From Sphaerimonospora sp050942215 (GTDB taxonomy: Bacteria > Actinomycetota > Actinomycetes > Streptosporangiales > Streptosporangiaceae): DNA of 64,000 bases. Of the stretch, positions 25,481-34,188 are shown one piece after another. How positions within the stretch are numbered: position 1 is the first letter of the stretch; each line of letters starts with the position of its first letter. A program made the translations under genes and the position numbers. The notes below the pieces were generated by a model. The model searched no databases. It saw only the letters and a list, made by a program, of their open reading frames with translations, and had not been told where the DNA came from. The stretch is taken from NCBI RefSeq assembly GCF_050942215.1, contig NZ_CP192056.1:3782001-3846000 (forward strand). Direction: 5' to 3'.

Positions 25481-28400
25481 ATGAGCGAGCGACGAGACGA
25501 GACGACCCGCGACGACACGCTGCAGCGGCGACTCTCGGCGCTCAGTCCCGCTCAACGGGCCCTCCTGGAACGGATCATGGCCGACCGGCGCGCGGACCCG
25601 GAAGGGAGCATCCCACGGCGCCCTGAGGGGCTCGCCGACGTGCCCGCTTCGTTCGAGCAGGAGCGGTTGTGGTTCATGAACGAACTGCTCTCACAGCGCC
25701 AGATCTTCAATGTGCCCACCGCGTTGCGGCTGCGCGGCCCACTCGACGTCGACGCGCTGGGCCGAGCCGTCGGCCGGCTGGTGGAACGGCACGAGGCGCT
25801 GCGTACGGTTTTCGTGCTCCGGGACACCACACCCCGCCAGGTCGTGCTCGACCGCATGGACGTGCCGCTCGTCGTGCACCGGTTCCGGGACCTGCCCGAC
25901 CCCGGGCAGGCCGCGCGCGGCCACGCGTCGGCCTCCGTCGCCGAGCCGTTCGACCTGCTCACCGGGCCGTTGCTGCGGTGCGTGCTGTACGAGATCGGCG
26001 AAGAGGACCATCTCTTCCTGATCGTCCAGCACCACATCGTCTCCGACACCTGGTCGCTGGGGATCCTCCTGAACGAACTCGGCGCCTGCTACTCGGCCGA
26101 GGTCGGCGCGGCGGTGACGCTCGCGCCGCTGCCGGCGCAGTATCCGGACTTCGCCTACTGGCAGCGGGAGACCCTGGACGAGTCGACGCTCGAGCGTCAG
26201 CTCGGCTTCTGGCGTGCCCAGCTCGCGGATCTTCCCGGGCTACTCGATCTGCCGACCGACCGTCCCCGGCAGCCGATCAGGACCAGTCAGGGAAGGTTCT
26301 GCCACGTCGAGTTCCCCGCGCACCTGGTCGCGGCCGCGCGCCGGCTCGCCAAAGAGCACTCCACGACTCTCAACGTCGCGTTCCTCGCCGTCTACTTCGG
26401 ACTGCTCGGCCGGCTGACCCGCCAGGAGGATCTGGTCGTCGGGGTGCCCATCGCCGGTCGCTCGCGGCCCGCGCTGCAGCAGATGCTGGGATATTTCCTG
26501 AACTGGCTGCCGATCCGGGTACATCTCGGCGGCCGCCCTTCGTTGCACGAGCTCATCCGGCGCACCCGGGACGCCTTCACCGGCGCGCTCGTCAATCAGG
26601 ACCTGCCCTTCGACATGCTGGTACGTGAGCTGGCGCCGACGCGGGTGCCCGGCGTGACGCCGGTGTTCCAGACGTCGTTCAGCCTGCGCGACGCGGCCCC
26701 GAGGCCCCCGGACCTGGCCGGTCTCGCGGTCGACTTCGCGGACCTGGACGGCGGCGCGACGCATTTCGACCTGATGGCCGAGCTGTGGTGTGAAGACGAC
26801 CGCGTCGTGGGCTACTTCCCGTTCGACGACGCGCTCTTCGACGAGGCCACGGTCGAATCCTACGTACGGTGGATGATCCGGCTGCTGGAGGAGGGCACGG
26901 CCGATCCGGACCGGTCGTTGTGCACCGTGCCGCTGCTGACCGCGGCCGAACACGACGAGCTGATCGGCGGCGGGGCCGTCCCGGAAGCGGTCGACGCCAC
27001 ACTGCACGAGCTGTTCCGGCGCCAGGCCGCGCGTCGCCCGGACGCCGTCGCCGTCTGCGACGAACACACCCGGCTGTCGTACGCCGACCTGGACCGGCGG
27101 TCCGATCGGCTGGCGAACGTGCTGCTCGGCAACGGGGTCGGACCAGGGTCGATCGTGGGCCTCGTCGTCGACCGTACGGTCGACCTGCCGACCGCCGTCC
27201 TCGCCGTACTGAAATGCGGCGCGGCGTACCTGCCCATCGACCCGGACAATCCGCGCGACCGGACCGCGGTCCAGTTCGCGGACTGCGCGGTCACCGCGGT
27301 GCTGGCCGGCGCCGGGCTGGCGGACCGGCTCCCCGACACCCCGGCGCCGGTCATCCCGCTGGACTGGCGGGCGGCCGGCCTCGCGGACGCCGCGGAGACC
27401 GCGGTCGCGGCGGCGGTGCCCCCGTCGGCTCCCGCGTACGTCATTCACACCTCCGGCTCGACCGGCTCGCCCAAAGGCGTGGTGGTCTCGCATGCCAACG
27501 TGGTGCGGCTGTTCACCGCGGCGGAGCACGTGTTCGACCTCCGCGAGGACGACGTCTGGACGTTGTTCCACTCCTACGCGTTCGACTTCTCGGTCTGGGA
27601 GCTGTGGGGGGCGCTGCTCCATGGCGGCCGCCTGGTCGTGGTCCCGCAGTGGATGACCAGGGCGCCGGACGCGTTTCTGGAGTCGCTCGAACGCGAGGGG
27701 GTGACGGTGCTCAGTCAGACGCCGTCCGCTTTCGCGCAGCTCACCCCGGTGGCGGCGGCCAAGCCGGTCGAGCTTTCCCTGCGCTATGTGGTGTTCGGCG
27801 GCGAGGCGTTGAACTTCGCCGCGCTGAGCGAGTGGTTCCGTACTTTCGGAGATCGCCGTCCCGAGCTGGTGAACATGTACGGAATCACGGAGACGACGGT
27901 TCATGTGACCTTCCGGCGGCTCACCGACGAGGACACCGGCCGGTTCGCGTCGCTGATCGGGCGGCCGCTGGCGGACCTGACGCTGTACCTGCTGGATGAC
28001 GAGCTCGCCCCGGTGCCGGCCGGAGTGCCCGGCGAGATCTTCGTCGGGGGCGCCGGAGTCGCACTCGGCTACCAGCGGGCCCCGGCGTTGACGGCCGCCC
28101 GGATGCTCCCGGACCCGTACAGCCCGATCCCCGGCGCCCGGATGTACCGCAGCGGCGACATCGCCGTTCGCAGGCGCGACGGAGAGCTCGCCTACCTCGG
28201 CCGGGCGGACCGGCAGTTCAAGATCCGCGGGCACCGGGTGGAGATCGGCGAGACCCAGTCCGTGCTGCAGAGGCTTCCTGAGGTGGCGCAGTGCACGGTG
28301 TTCGTCGCCGACGACCGCGTGGGCGCCAAGGCGCTCATGGCCTGCGTGGTGCCCGCTGAAGGTCATGCGCCGACGCCGACCCGGCTGCGGCGCGCACTGT

Positions 28401-28924
28401 TGCGCTCGTTGCCGGACTGGCTGGTCCCCACCACGATCCTGGTGCGGGAGGAGCTGCCGCTCACCCGCAACGGAAAGATCGATCAGCGTGCCCTGGCCTC
28501 CCTCCAGCGCACGGAGGCCCGGCAGCGGGGGTCGGTGACCCCTCCGGACGGGGAGACGGCCGAGGCGCTGGCGGCCATCTGGGAGGACATGCTCGGCATC
28601 CGCGGCATCGGCGCCGAGGACAACTTCTTCGAGCTGGGCGGGCATTCCCTCATGGTCGTGCAGCTCGTGTCGCGGATTCGCGCCGCCTTCGAGGTGGAGG
28701 TGCCGATGGAGACGCTGTTCACGACGTCGAACCTGCAGGCGATGGCCGACATCCTCGGCGAGCTCGACCAGGACGCGCACACCGGTCTTGACGTCGGCGA
28801 CCAGAACTGGATCGCCGGCCTGTCGGAGGCCGAACTCGACGCGATGCTGGCGGCACTGACCGATTCCGCGCCCTCGGGCGGCGCCGGGAGGCCGGACGCC
28901 GCCGACGGCGCGGATGGTTCATGA
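25481..28924 (+). CDS. NRPS module condensation-adenylation-PCP, threonine-like specificity
   Basis: 1147 aa in three parts. The C domain (about 50-480) has HHIVSDTWS (H184, H185, D189; Gly replaced by Thr). The A domain (about 510-1010) has A3 HTSGSTGSPKG, A4 YAFDFSVWELW, A5 NMYGITETTVH, A7 YRSGDIAVR and A10 NGKIDQRAL. The PCP carries Ser1056 in LGGHSLMVVQ. Reading the pocket by eye gives D-F-W-S-V-G-M-V-H-K, nearly identical to the standard threonine code DFWNIGMVHK. A Gln/Asp-rich tail of about 60 aa follows the PCP and could be a docking segment. The start ATG is the only one before the conserved region; purine-rich sequence (GGGAGAGAAATGGGGAGAG) precedes it. It extends the chain with threonine. 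Confidence 0.92.
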   Translation: MSERRDETTRDDTLQRRLSALSPAQRALLERIMADRRADPEGSIPRRPEGLADVPASFEQERLWFMNELLSQRQIFNVPTALRLRGPLDVDALGRAVGRLVERHEALRTVFVLRDTTPRQVVLDRMDVPLVVHRFRDLPDPGQAARGHASASVAEPFDLLTGPLLRCVLYEIGEEDHLFLIVQHHIVSDTWSLGILLNELGACYSAEVGAAVTLAPLPAQYPDFAYWQRETLDESTLERQLGFWRAQLADLPGLLDLPTDRPRQPIRTSQGRFCHVEFPAHLVAAARRLAKEHSTTLNVAFLAVYFGLLGRLTRQEDLVVGVPIAGRSRPALQQMLGYFLNWLPIRVHLGGRPSLHELIRRTRDAFTGALVNQDLPFDMLVRELAPTRVPGVTPVFQTSFSLRDAAPRPPDLAGLAVDFADLDGGATHFDLMAELWCEDDRVVGYFPFDDALFDEATVESYVRWMIRLLEEGTADPDRSLCTVPLLTAAEHDELIGGGAVPEAVDATLHELFRRQAARRPDAVAVCDEHTRLSYADLDRRSDRLANVLLGNGVGPGSIVGLVVDRTVDLPTAVLAVLKCGAAYLPIDPDNPRDRTAVQFADCAVTAVLAGAGLADRLPDTPAPVIPLDWRAAGLADAAETAVAAAVPPSAPAYVIHTSGSTGSPKGVVVSHANVVRLFTAAEHVFDLREDDVWTLFHSYAFDFSVWELWGALLHGGRLVVVPQWMTRAPDAFLESLEREGVTVLSQTPSAFAQLTPVAAAKPVELSLRYVVFGGEALNFAALSEWFRTFGDRRPELVNMYGITETTVHVTFRRLTDEDTGRFASLIGRPLADLTLYLLDDELAPVPAGVPGEIFVGGAGVALGYQRAPALTAARMLPDPYSPIPGARMYRSGDIAVRRRDGELAYLGRADRQFKIRGHRVEIGETQSVLQRLPEVAQCTVFVADDRVGAKALMACVVPAEGHAPTPTRLRRALLRSLPDWLVPTTILVREELPLTRNGKIDQRALASLQRTEARQRGSVTPPDGETAEALAAIWEDMLGIRGIGAEDNFFELGGHSLMVVQLVSRIRAAFEVEVPMETLFTTSNLQAMADILGELDQDAHTGLDVGDQNWIAGLSEAELDAMLAALTDSAPSGGAGRPDAADGADGS

Positions 28925-29566
28925 CCTCGAGAACGGGCGGATCGGCACCGATCGGCACCGCGCCCGGACTCCACCCGTTCTCTGGAGACGCCGGCGACGA
29001 TCGACCGGCATGTGCCCGGTCGAGGTGATGTACGGCGGACGCACGACCGTCCGGCCCGGCGCGCCGCTCGCAAGGACAGGCGCCCGCTCCTCAGGCCGGG
29101 CGACGACGACTCCGGGAACGGTCCACAGTCGCCGGACACCGAGGGTGCGGGTTTCGCGGGGGCGCACGCCGAGGGAACACACCACACCCGGACCACCACA
29201 CAGAACGAGACACAGAACGAGACACAGAACGAGACACTGACCGCGACACTCACGACGTCATCAGTCGCCTGGCGAAAGCTCGTTCGGTTCGCGCATCGTG
29301 TCCGGCCGTGACGAGTCCGTAACTTACACGCACAGAATCGATACCTGAAGTCGTCACTGTGCCGATCCCTGGGTATCCTGGTGGAAGACGACAGGAAAGC
29401 ATGGTGATCCGTGGCGGTTCGGCGCCGATCGTGCGTCCGATCAGCCCTCAGGGGCGGCTCCGTCGCAGGCGGAGAGGCCCGGTAGTGACTGGCACGACTG
29501 GACGACGACGCGTTCCTACGCCCTGGAGCGCGCCAGACTCCATAGACTCCAGATGGAGTGATGAAC
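28925..29566. other. gene-free spacer at the right border of the NRPS cluster
   Basis: 642 bp without a credible gene, separating the last NRPS gene from the small HTH gene. Apart from a short 12-bp tandem repeat it shows no marked structure. The base composition becomes more AT-rich towards 29540-29570, where the promoter of the HTH gene should lie. Confidence 0.4.
29199..29234. repeat. three perfect 12-bp tandem repeats
   Basis: CACAGAACGAGA is repeated three times without interruption. It is followed by a decayed fourth unit (CACTGACCGCGA). It is non-coding, most likely slippage-derived; an iterated protein-binding site is possible. Confidence 0.7.
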
Positions 29567-30043
29567 ATGACCGGCGACACGCGGGAATACGTGATCACTG
29601 TGAAGCCGCATGACGGTGATCATGCGACGGCTTTTCAGATCAGCGCAATCGTCAGATTGGACGAAGAGTCCATACCGCACATCGTCGAGCTGACTGTTCG
29701 CAGCTCCGACCGAGGCGACGACAACATGCCGCGCTCTATGGGCGCTATCGACTTCGAACGGCTGACGAACGCTCTGCTGAGCACGGTGACGGCGTCGGCG
29801 CACATGACCGCCGTACCCACCACATCGCGCCGGCAGCAGGAGAGGCCGGTAAAGCGGGGAAGCGACACGGGCCAGCGTCCGTATCGTAAAATGCCGGCCG
29901 TGGACGACGTCAAGGCGGTGTTTCTGAAGACGGGAAGCGTCGGCCAGGTCGCCAAGCATTTCGATGTCCCTCGCTACACAGCACAGGCCTGGGTCGACCG
30001 GCTGCGCCGCGAAGGAGTGTTGGCGGCTCCGGCCACCAACTAG
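29567..30043 (+). CDS. small helix-turn-helix protein
   Basis: 158 aa. The N-terminal half (YVITVKPHDGDHATAF...) looks like a small alpha/beta domain. The C-terminal half is a homeodomain-like helix-turn-helix: VKAVFLKTGSVGQVAKHFDV followed by a recognition-helix-like RYTAQAWVDRLRREG. This suggests a DNA-binding regulator of a kind widespread but little studied in actinomycetes. The ATG at 29567 has GGAG 8 bp upstream; upstream GTG and ATG codons are too close to that site. Codon use is less GC-biased than neighbours. Whether it controls the adjacent NRPS cluster is unknown. Confidence 0.7.
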   Translation: MTGDTREYVITVKPHDGDHATAFQISAIVRLDEESIPHIVELTVRSSDRGDDNMPRSMGAIDFERLTNALLSTVTASAHMTAVPTTSRRQQERPVKRGSDTGQRPYRKMPAVDDVKAVFLKTGSVGQVAKHFDVPRYTAQAWVDRLRREGVLAAPATN

Positions 30044-30112
30044 GACCGGACACCTCCTGTAACTCAGGCTCAGAGTCTGCACTCAAAGGCATTCACTCCT
30101 AACCTATTCGGG

Positions 30113-30283
30113 CTATACCGCAGTTTTCAGCGTCAGGCGCGCGCTGTCAAGTAGCGCTCCGAGATGCCCTACTGGAGTAATAGTCAATACCCATAAGTCA
30201 AGATCTTTTAGATGGATATGATATAGGTCTGCGGAGGGAGTTTCGTCCAGTTGTTCGACGAACCCGCCGTTGATCGACGTCAT
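30113..30283 (-). CDS. small AT-rich open frame, possible remnant
   Basis: 56-residue frame ending LKDLDLWVLTITPVGHLGALLDSARLTL. It reads like the C-terminal half of a larger actinobacterial protein rather than random sequence: regular hydrophobic alternation and the DLWVLTITP phrase. Codons such as TTA, ATA and TAT make it clearly more AT-rich than the surroundings, suggesting foreign origin. It has no good ribosome site. It may be a truncated acquired gene. Function not recognised. Confidence 0.3.
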   Translation of the reverse strand: MTSINGGFVEQLDETPSADLYHIHLKDLDLWVLTITPVGHLGALLDSARLTLKTAV

Positions 30284-31211
30284 TCTGCGGACAAGGACTG
30301 ACCATGCGGGGTGCGCCGGCCACGCGCCGGCGGGCCCGTACCCCTCGGCGACTGGGGCCCTCCCGACAACCATGATGGGCGCCGATCGCGGCGAAGGCCC
30401 GGCAATCGTCGTCCGGGCCTGTCTCAGAAGCGTGGCACGGGCGTGCGGGCACTGGAACCCATGGACGTGGTCGTCCCATGCCTGTCCTGCCACGCGGAAC
30501 GACCGTGACGGCGACGACGGCCTTCGCGGGGTGAAGCCCGTGACAGGGCCGGGACCATGTCGACCCGCCACCGGACCGGCTCGAGCGATACGCCTCGCCG
30601 GATCTGCCCGCCGGGCGAGGAACGGTCGCACCATTCCTGTTTCGGACATCGATGCGAGCAGACCGAAAATCGCGCGTCGGCCGCCCTGACCGGAAAGCCG
30701 GTCGGCGATGCCGAAGGCAGCGGAGCCGGTCCGGCCGCGGACCGGGAACGAGAATCCGAAGACCGCCGGCATGGAACTTTCCAACGAGATCGACAAAAGC
30801 GAATTCTCCGGACATCGAGGGACGCCGAGCGAGAAACATTCGCGCCGCTTCACAGCGTCTTCGAGCAGCTCGGGCTCCGGCCGATTCCTCGGCGAGTATT
30901 TTCAGGTCTTCACATTGGAGCGAAGTCATGTTACCGCTCGATCGCCGGGAGGATCCGTTCTCGGTCACGCCCCATGCCGAACACCGGGGTCGTGTGCGGT
31001 GACGCGGCCCGAGGCGACGCCGGTGAGCCGCACAGCGCGAACCGAGGGTTTCCCGATGATGTGGCCGCAGCCGGCGGTCGCCGTGCGCACGATGGGATCT
31101 CCCGCTTCGCAGCCCAGGCGTCGCTATCGGGATGTTCACCGGCACGGACCGTGTCTCCTCTGTCGATAATCGCTTTTCCTCTCGATGCGGTGCAACTGGT
31201 ACATTCGTCAC
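30284..31211. other. gene-free stretch
   Basis: About 930 bp in which every long frame is arginine/proline-rich without ribosome site or family features, on both strands. Possibly decayed sequence between the HTH gene and the CGNR gene. No repeat, hairpin or RNA gene was recognised. Confidence 0.4.
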
Positions 31212-31808
31212 ATGGAGTCCGCCGCGGCCCGAGGACTGATACTGCACTCCCCCACCGGTGTCGCCTACCGATTCGACGCCGGCGCCCTGTGCCTGGAGCT
31301 GCTCACCACAGGCGGGCCCGGCCTCCACCACCGGTACGAGGCACTCCACCGGCCCGCCGACCTGACCGCCTGGACCGAGCGTTCGCGGCTGACGCCGACA
31401 CCGCGACTGCGGATCTCCGACGCCGAGGTGGCCGACGCGCGCCGATTGCGTGACGCGCTGTTCCGGGTGGCCATCGCCCACACCCGCGCCGAGCCGCCCG
31501 CTGCACGCGATTTCGAGACCATCAACCAGGCGGCTTCGCACCCGTCCTTGACGCCGGTCATCGGATCAGGCGGAAACCGGCGATGGTCGGGGACCGCCAG
31601 CGGCTCGCACCTGCTCGCCACCGTCGCGCGCGACGCCATCGACCTCTTCACCGGTGCCCTCGCACGCCGCATCCGCACCTGCGCCGACGAGGAGTGCGGA
31701 CTGATCTACGTCGACACCTCACGCCCCGGCCGCCGCCGCTGGTGCTCCATGGAGCACTGCGGCAACCGCCACAAAGTGCGCGCGCTGCGCGCCCGTCAGG
31801 ACGCGTGA
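31212..31808 (+). CDS. CGNR zinc-finger / ABATE-domain protein, putative stress regulator
   Basis: 198 aa. The C-terminal CGNR zinc finger is clear: CADEECGLIYVDTSRPGRRRWCSMEHCGNRHKV is its span, with paired Cys and the diagnostic CGNR. The N-terminal domain (LELLTTGGPG... RLRDALFRVA) matches the ABATE domain usually fused to it. Such proteins are presumed transcriptional regulators of stress responses in actinobacteria. The ATG at 31212 has no ribosome site; a TACATT box 9 bp upstream would fit a -10 element of a leaderless transcript. No operon partners. Confidence 0.85.
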   Translation: MESAAARGLILHSPTGVAYRFDAGALCLELLTTGGPGLHHRYEALHRPADLTAWTERSRLTPTPRLRISDAEVADARRLRDALFRVAIAHTRAEPPAARDFETINQAASHPSLTPVIGSGGNRRWSGTASGSHLLATVARDAIDLFTGALARRIRTCADEECGLIYVDTSRPGRRRWCSMEHCGNRHKVRALRARQDA

Positions 31809-32042
31809 TCCCGACGCGGGCTCCCGCCCCGATCCCGCGCCGGGAGACCGGCGTCCGGCCCGGCTTCCGGAGGCGCTGATTATCGGGACCCGGTTGATTC
31901 TTATGATTCGAGCGCTTTGACGGAATCAAGGGTTTCCACTGACCCAACCTTGCCCCGCCCCCACGCTTATCTGGAACAAACCGGGTATTACGCCTACGAA
32001 ACCCGAGGCAATGCCTCATGGAGGTCAAAGCGGGGAAGTCAC
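31809..32042 (+). promoter_or_regulatory. promoter region of the Asp23 operon
   Basis: 234 bp upstream of the Asp23 operon. It contains GGGTAT at 31983-31988, 55 bp before the start codon, which matches the -10 box of stress-type (SigB/SigH-like) actinomycete promoters. A matching -35 at the expected distance is not obvious. A GGGGA ribosome site precedes the first gene. Tentative. Confidence 0.35.
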
Positions 32043-32528
32043 ATGGCCCACAGCAACACATCGGCCGCCGGGGGCGTGGCGGTGCAGGAGGGACGGACCG
32101 CTACGCGAGTGCGCCCGCACGGAGAGGCCAATCTGGTGACGGAGCACGGCCGCACCACGATCGCGGACGAGGTCGTCGCCAAGATCGCGGGCATGGCCGC
32201 CAGGGAGATCCCCGGTGTCCACGACTTCGGCACCGGAGCCGCCCGCGCGTTCGAGGCGATCAAGGGCAGGCTCGGCGCCGAGGAGAGCATCACCCGCGGC
32301 ATCGAGGTGGAGGTCGGCGAGCGGCAGGCCGCCGCGGACATTCACCTCATCGTCGAGTACGGCACCGCGATTCCCGATCTCGCCGAGGCCGTCCGGGGCA
32401 ACGTGACCAACGCGGTCGAGCACATGTGCGGCCTGGAGGTCACCGAGGTCAACGTCGCGGTCGACGACGTACATCTGCCGCGGCAGGAGGCGGCGACCGG
32501 CACAGAGGCCGAGCCGCGGGTCAGATGA
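32043..32528 (+). CDS. Asp23/Gls24 family envelope stress protein
   Basis: 161 aa. The Asp23/Gls24 domain covers most of the protein: GRTTIADEVVAKIAGMAAREIPGVHDF at its start, then VEYGTAIPDLAEAVRGNVTNAVEHMCGLEVTEVNVAVDDVHLP. Proteins of this family bind the membrane through an AmaP-type anchor and are linked to cell-envelope stress. It is the first of five genes with 4-bp overlaps or short gaps, so the operon encodes one envelope-associated assembly. The ATG was chosen over an upstream in-frame start because of the GGGGA site and the family start. Confidence 0.9.
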   Translation: MAHSNTSAAGGVAVQEGRTATRVRPHGEANLVTEHGRTTIADEVVAKIAGMAAREIPGVHDFGTGAARAFEAIKGRLGAEESITRGIEVEVGERQAAADIHLIVEYGTAIPDLAEAVRGNVTNAVEHMCGLEVTEVNVAVDDVHLPRQEAATGTEAEPRVR

Positions 32529-32941
32529 ACCGCCACCGGCCCCCCGGAACGGCCGAGACGTCCGGGTCCGCTCAGGCGTCCCCGGCACGGACGCCAGGGG
32601 AAACCACAACACCCGCCGGTACGGCGAAGCCCACGGGCCCCGGCGTGCGCGGGGTCTCGGACGTCGCGGCGCGCGTGATGTCGTGCCCCGGCGTCGCCGG
32701 TCTCTCCACCGGGCCGTTCGGGACGCTGGCGACCTACCTCCCGGGGAAGGTCGTCCCCGGCGTCTCGGTCCGCGACGACGAGATCGAGGTTCACCTGGTC
32801 GCCCGGTACGGCACGCCGTTGCCGGAGCTGGCCGCGTCCGTGCGCGAGGCTCTCGGCGATCTCTCCACCGGCAGGCGCGTGAACGTCACCATCGAGGACC
32901 TCGCGCCCGCCGAGAAGACCGGAAAGGAAGAAAGATCATGA
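32525..32941 (+). CDS. Asp23-like protein
   Basis: 138 aa. After a Pro/Thr-rich, probably unstructured 40-residue lead, it has an Asp23-like core (VSDVAARVMSCPGVAGLSTGP... VRDDEIEVHLVARYGTPLPELAASVREAL). It probably partners the Asp23 protein encoded just upstream. Its ATG overlaps that gene's stop (ATGA), and its own stop overlaps the next start in the same way. Confidence 0.82.
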   Translation: MNRHRPPGTAETSGSAQASPARTPGETTTPAGTAKPTGPGVRGVSDVAARVMSCPGVAGLSTGPFGTLATYLPGKVVPGVSVRDDEIEVHLVARYGTPLPELAASVREALGDLSTGRRVNVTIEDLAPAEKTGKEERS

Positions 32942-33123
32942 ACGGGTTCCCCGTATGGGCCCTGGCAGGGCTGGCGTTCGGCACGGTGCTCGGCGTGGTG
33001 GGAGCGTTCGGCGGCCTCAACGCCTTCCTCCTCGTCCTGGTCCTCGGCGCGATCGGCTTCTTCGTCGGCCTCGCGATGGAGGGCGGCGTGCAGATGCCGA
33101 CGCTGCGCACGCGACGGCAATGA
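32938..33123 (+). CDS. small membrane protein (DUF2273-like)
   Basis: 61 aa with two hydrophobic helices (WALAGLAFGTVLGVVGAFGG and FLLVLVLGAIGFFVGLAM) and a short basic tail. It matches the small DUF2273-type membrane proteins found inside Asp23/AmaP operons. It overlaps both neighbours by 4 bp (ATGA). Probably part of the membrane platform for the Asp23 proteins. Confidence 0.85.
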   Translation: MNGFPVWALAGLAFGTVLGVVGAFGGLNAFLLVLVLGAIGFFVGLAMEGGVQMPTLRTRRQ

Positions 33124-34163
33124 GCACGCCTGGCGGGCACGGCAGCACGACCGTGTCCGACCGTGCCCTCGTCAAGATCGCCGAACAGATCGCGGCGGAG
33201 GACGACCGGCTGGCCGACCGGCCGCACGCCTCCGCCTCGGTCAGCGGGTCGATCGCCACCGTGCACCTGGACCTGGCGGTCCGCTATCCATCGCCGGCGC
33301 CGGTGCCGCGGCTCGCCGCCGAACTGCGCGCCCGCCTGCGCCACCGGCTGCGCGAGCTGACCGGGCTGTCCGCCGAGAACATCGACATCGAGATCGTGCG
33401 GCTTCCCGGAGCGGCGGCCGGCATGCCGGCCCCCCGCCACCCGCCCGGTCCGGCGCCGGACCGGGAGGGCCGTTACACGGAGGGCCGTTACGCGGAGGAC
33501 CAGGAACACGCCGCGATCGAGACGCGGCGATGGGCGGAGGGCGGCGCACCGGCCGCCACCCCGAGCACGGGCGCCGGCCATCACGGCGGCAGGTTCATGC
33601 CGGCCCGTGATCCCGCGTACCGGAGCGGCAGGCGGGCCTTCCGGCCCACGCGCGCCGTTCCCGCGACCGTCACGGCCCTGGTGCTGCTTGCCGTCGGCGT
33701 ACTGACCGCGGTCCATGTGGTCTCCGCCCTGTTCGGCCGCCCCATCAGGCTCGTGCCGTACGAGACGGTGCTGGCGTGGGCGCGCGCCACGACCTGGAAC
33801 GGCGGCGGGGCGCTCGCGGCGGCGAGCGTGCTCATGCTGCTGGGGGCGCTGCTCCTGCTGCTGTCCGCGGTGCCGGGCCGGGGGCATCTGCTCGCGTTGC
33901 GCACCGCCGACCCCGACCTGGTCGTCGGGATGTCGCGGCACGCGCTGGCCCGGCGGCTGCGGCACGTGGCCGGCGCCGTCGACGGCGTACGGCGCGCCAG
34001 GGTGCGGGTGTCCGGCCGGCGGGCGAAGGTGCGGGCGTGGACGGATCTGCGCGACGCCACCGCTGTCACCGGGCGGGTGCGGGCGGCGGTGGACCAGGAA
34101 CTGGCCAGGCTCTCGCCCGTCCACCGGATGTCGGTGGGCGTGCGGGTCAGCGGCCCGTCGTGA
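33120..34163 (+). CDS. Asp23-domain membrane protein with DUF6286-like C-terminus
   Basis: 347 aa. The N-terminal Asp23-like domain (about 10-95: VSDRALVKIAEQIAAED... VHLDLAVRYPSPAPVPRLAAELRARLRHRL) is followed by a low-complexity linker. The linker includes a twofold EGRY repeat. Two membrane helices (TVTALVLLAVGVLTAVHVV and a Leu-rich one near 240) and a cytoplasmic C-terminal domain follow (GMSRHALARRLRHVAGAVDGV). This order is typical of DUF6286 proteins in actinomycete Asp23 operons. ATGA overlap with the preceding gene. Confidence 0.82.
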   Translation: MSTPGGHGSTTVSDRALVKIAEQIAAEDDRLADRPHASASVSGSIATVHLDLAVRYPSPAPVPRLAAELRARLRHRLRELTGLSAENIDIEIVRLPGAAAGMPAPRHPPGPAPDREGRYTEGRYAEDQEHAAIETRRWAEGGAPAATPSTGAGHHGGRFMPARDPAYRSGRRAFRPTRAVPATVTALVLLAVGVLTAVHVVSALFGRPIRLVPYETVLAWARATTWNGGGALAAASVLMLLGALLLLLSAVPGRGHLLALRTADPDLVVGMSRHALARRLRHVAGAVDGVRRARVRVSGRRAKVRAWTDLRDATAVTGRVRAAVDQELARLSPVHRMSVGVRVSGPS

Positions 34164-34188
34164 CCCGACCGGAGAAAGGGGGCCGGCG

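Noticed and set aside
1..29000. Assignment to the azinomycin family because of the AlkZ-like gene, Thr module and O-methyltransferase
   Set aside because: No polyketide synthase or aziridine-forming genes are visible and the domain order cannot be matched by eye; kept only as a testable idea about self-resistance.
1..29000. MbtH-like helper protein, PKS genes and a cluster-specific activator
   Set aside because: None was found in the window; they may lie to the left.
28483..29598. - strand frame with a FCVSFCVSFCV run
   Set aside because: The run is simply the 12-bp tandem repeat translated; no ribosome site or homology.
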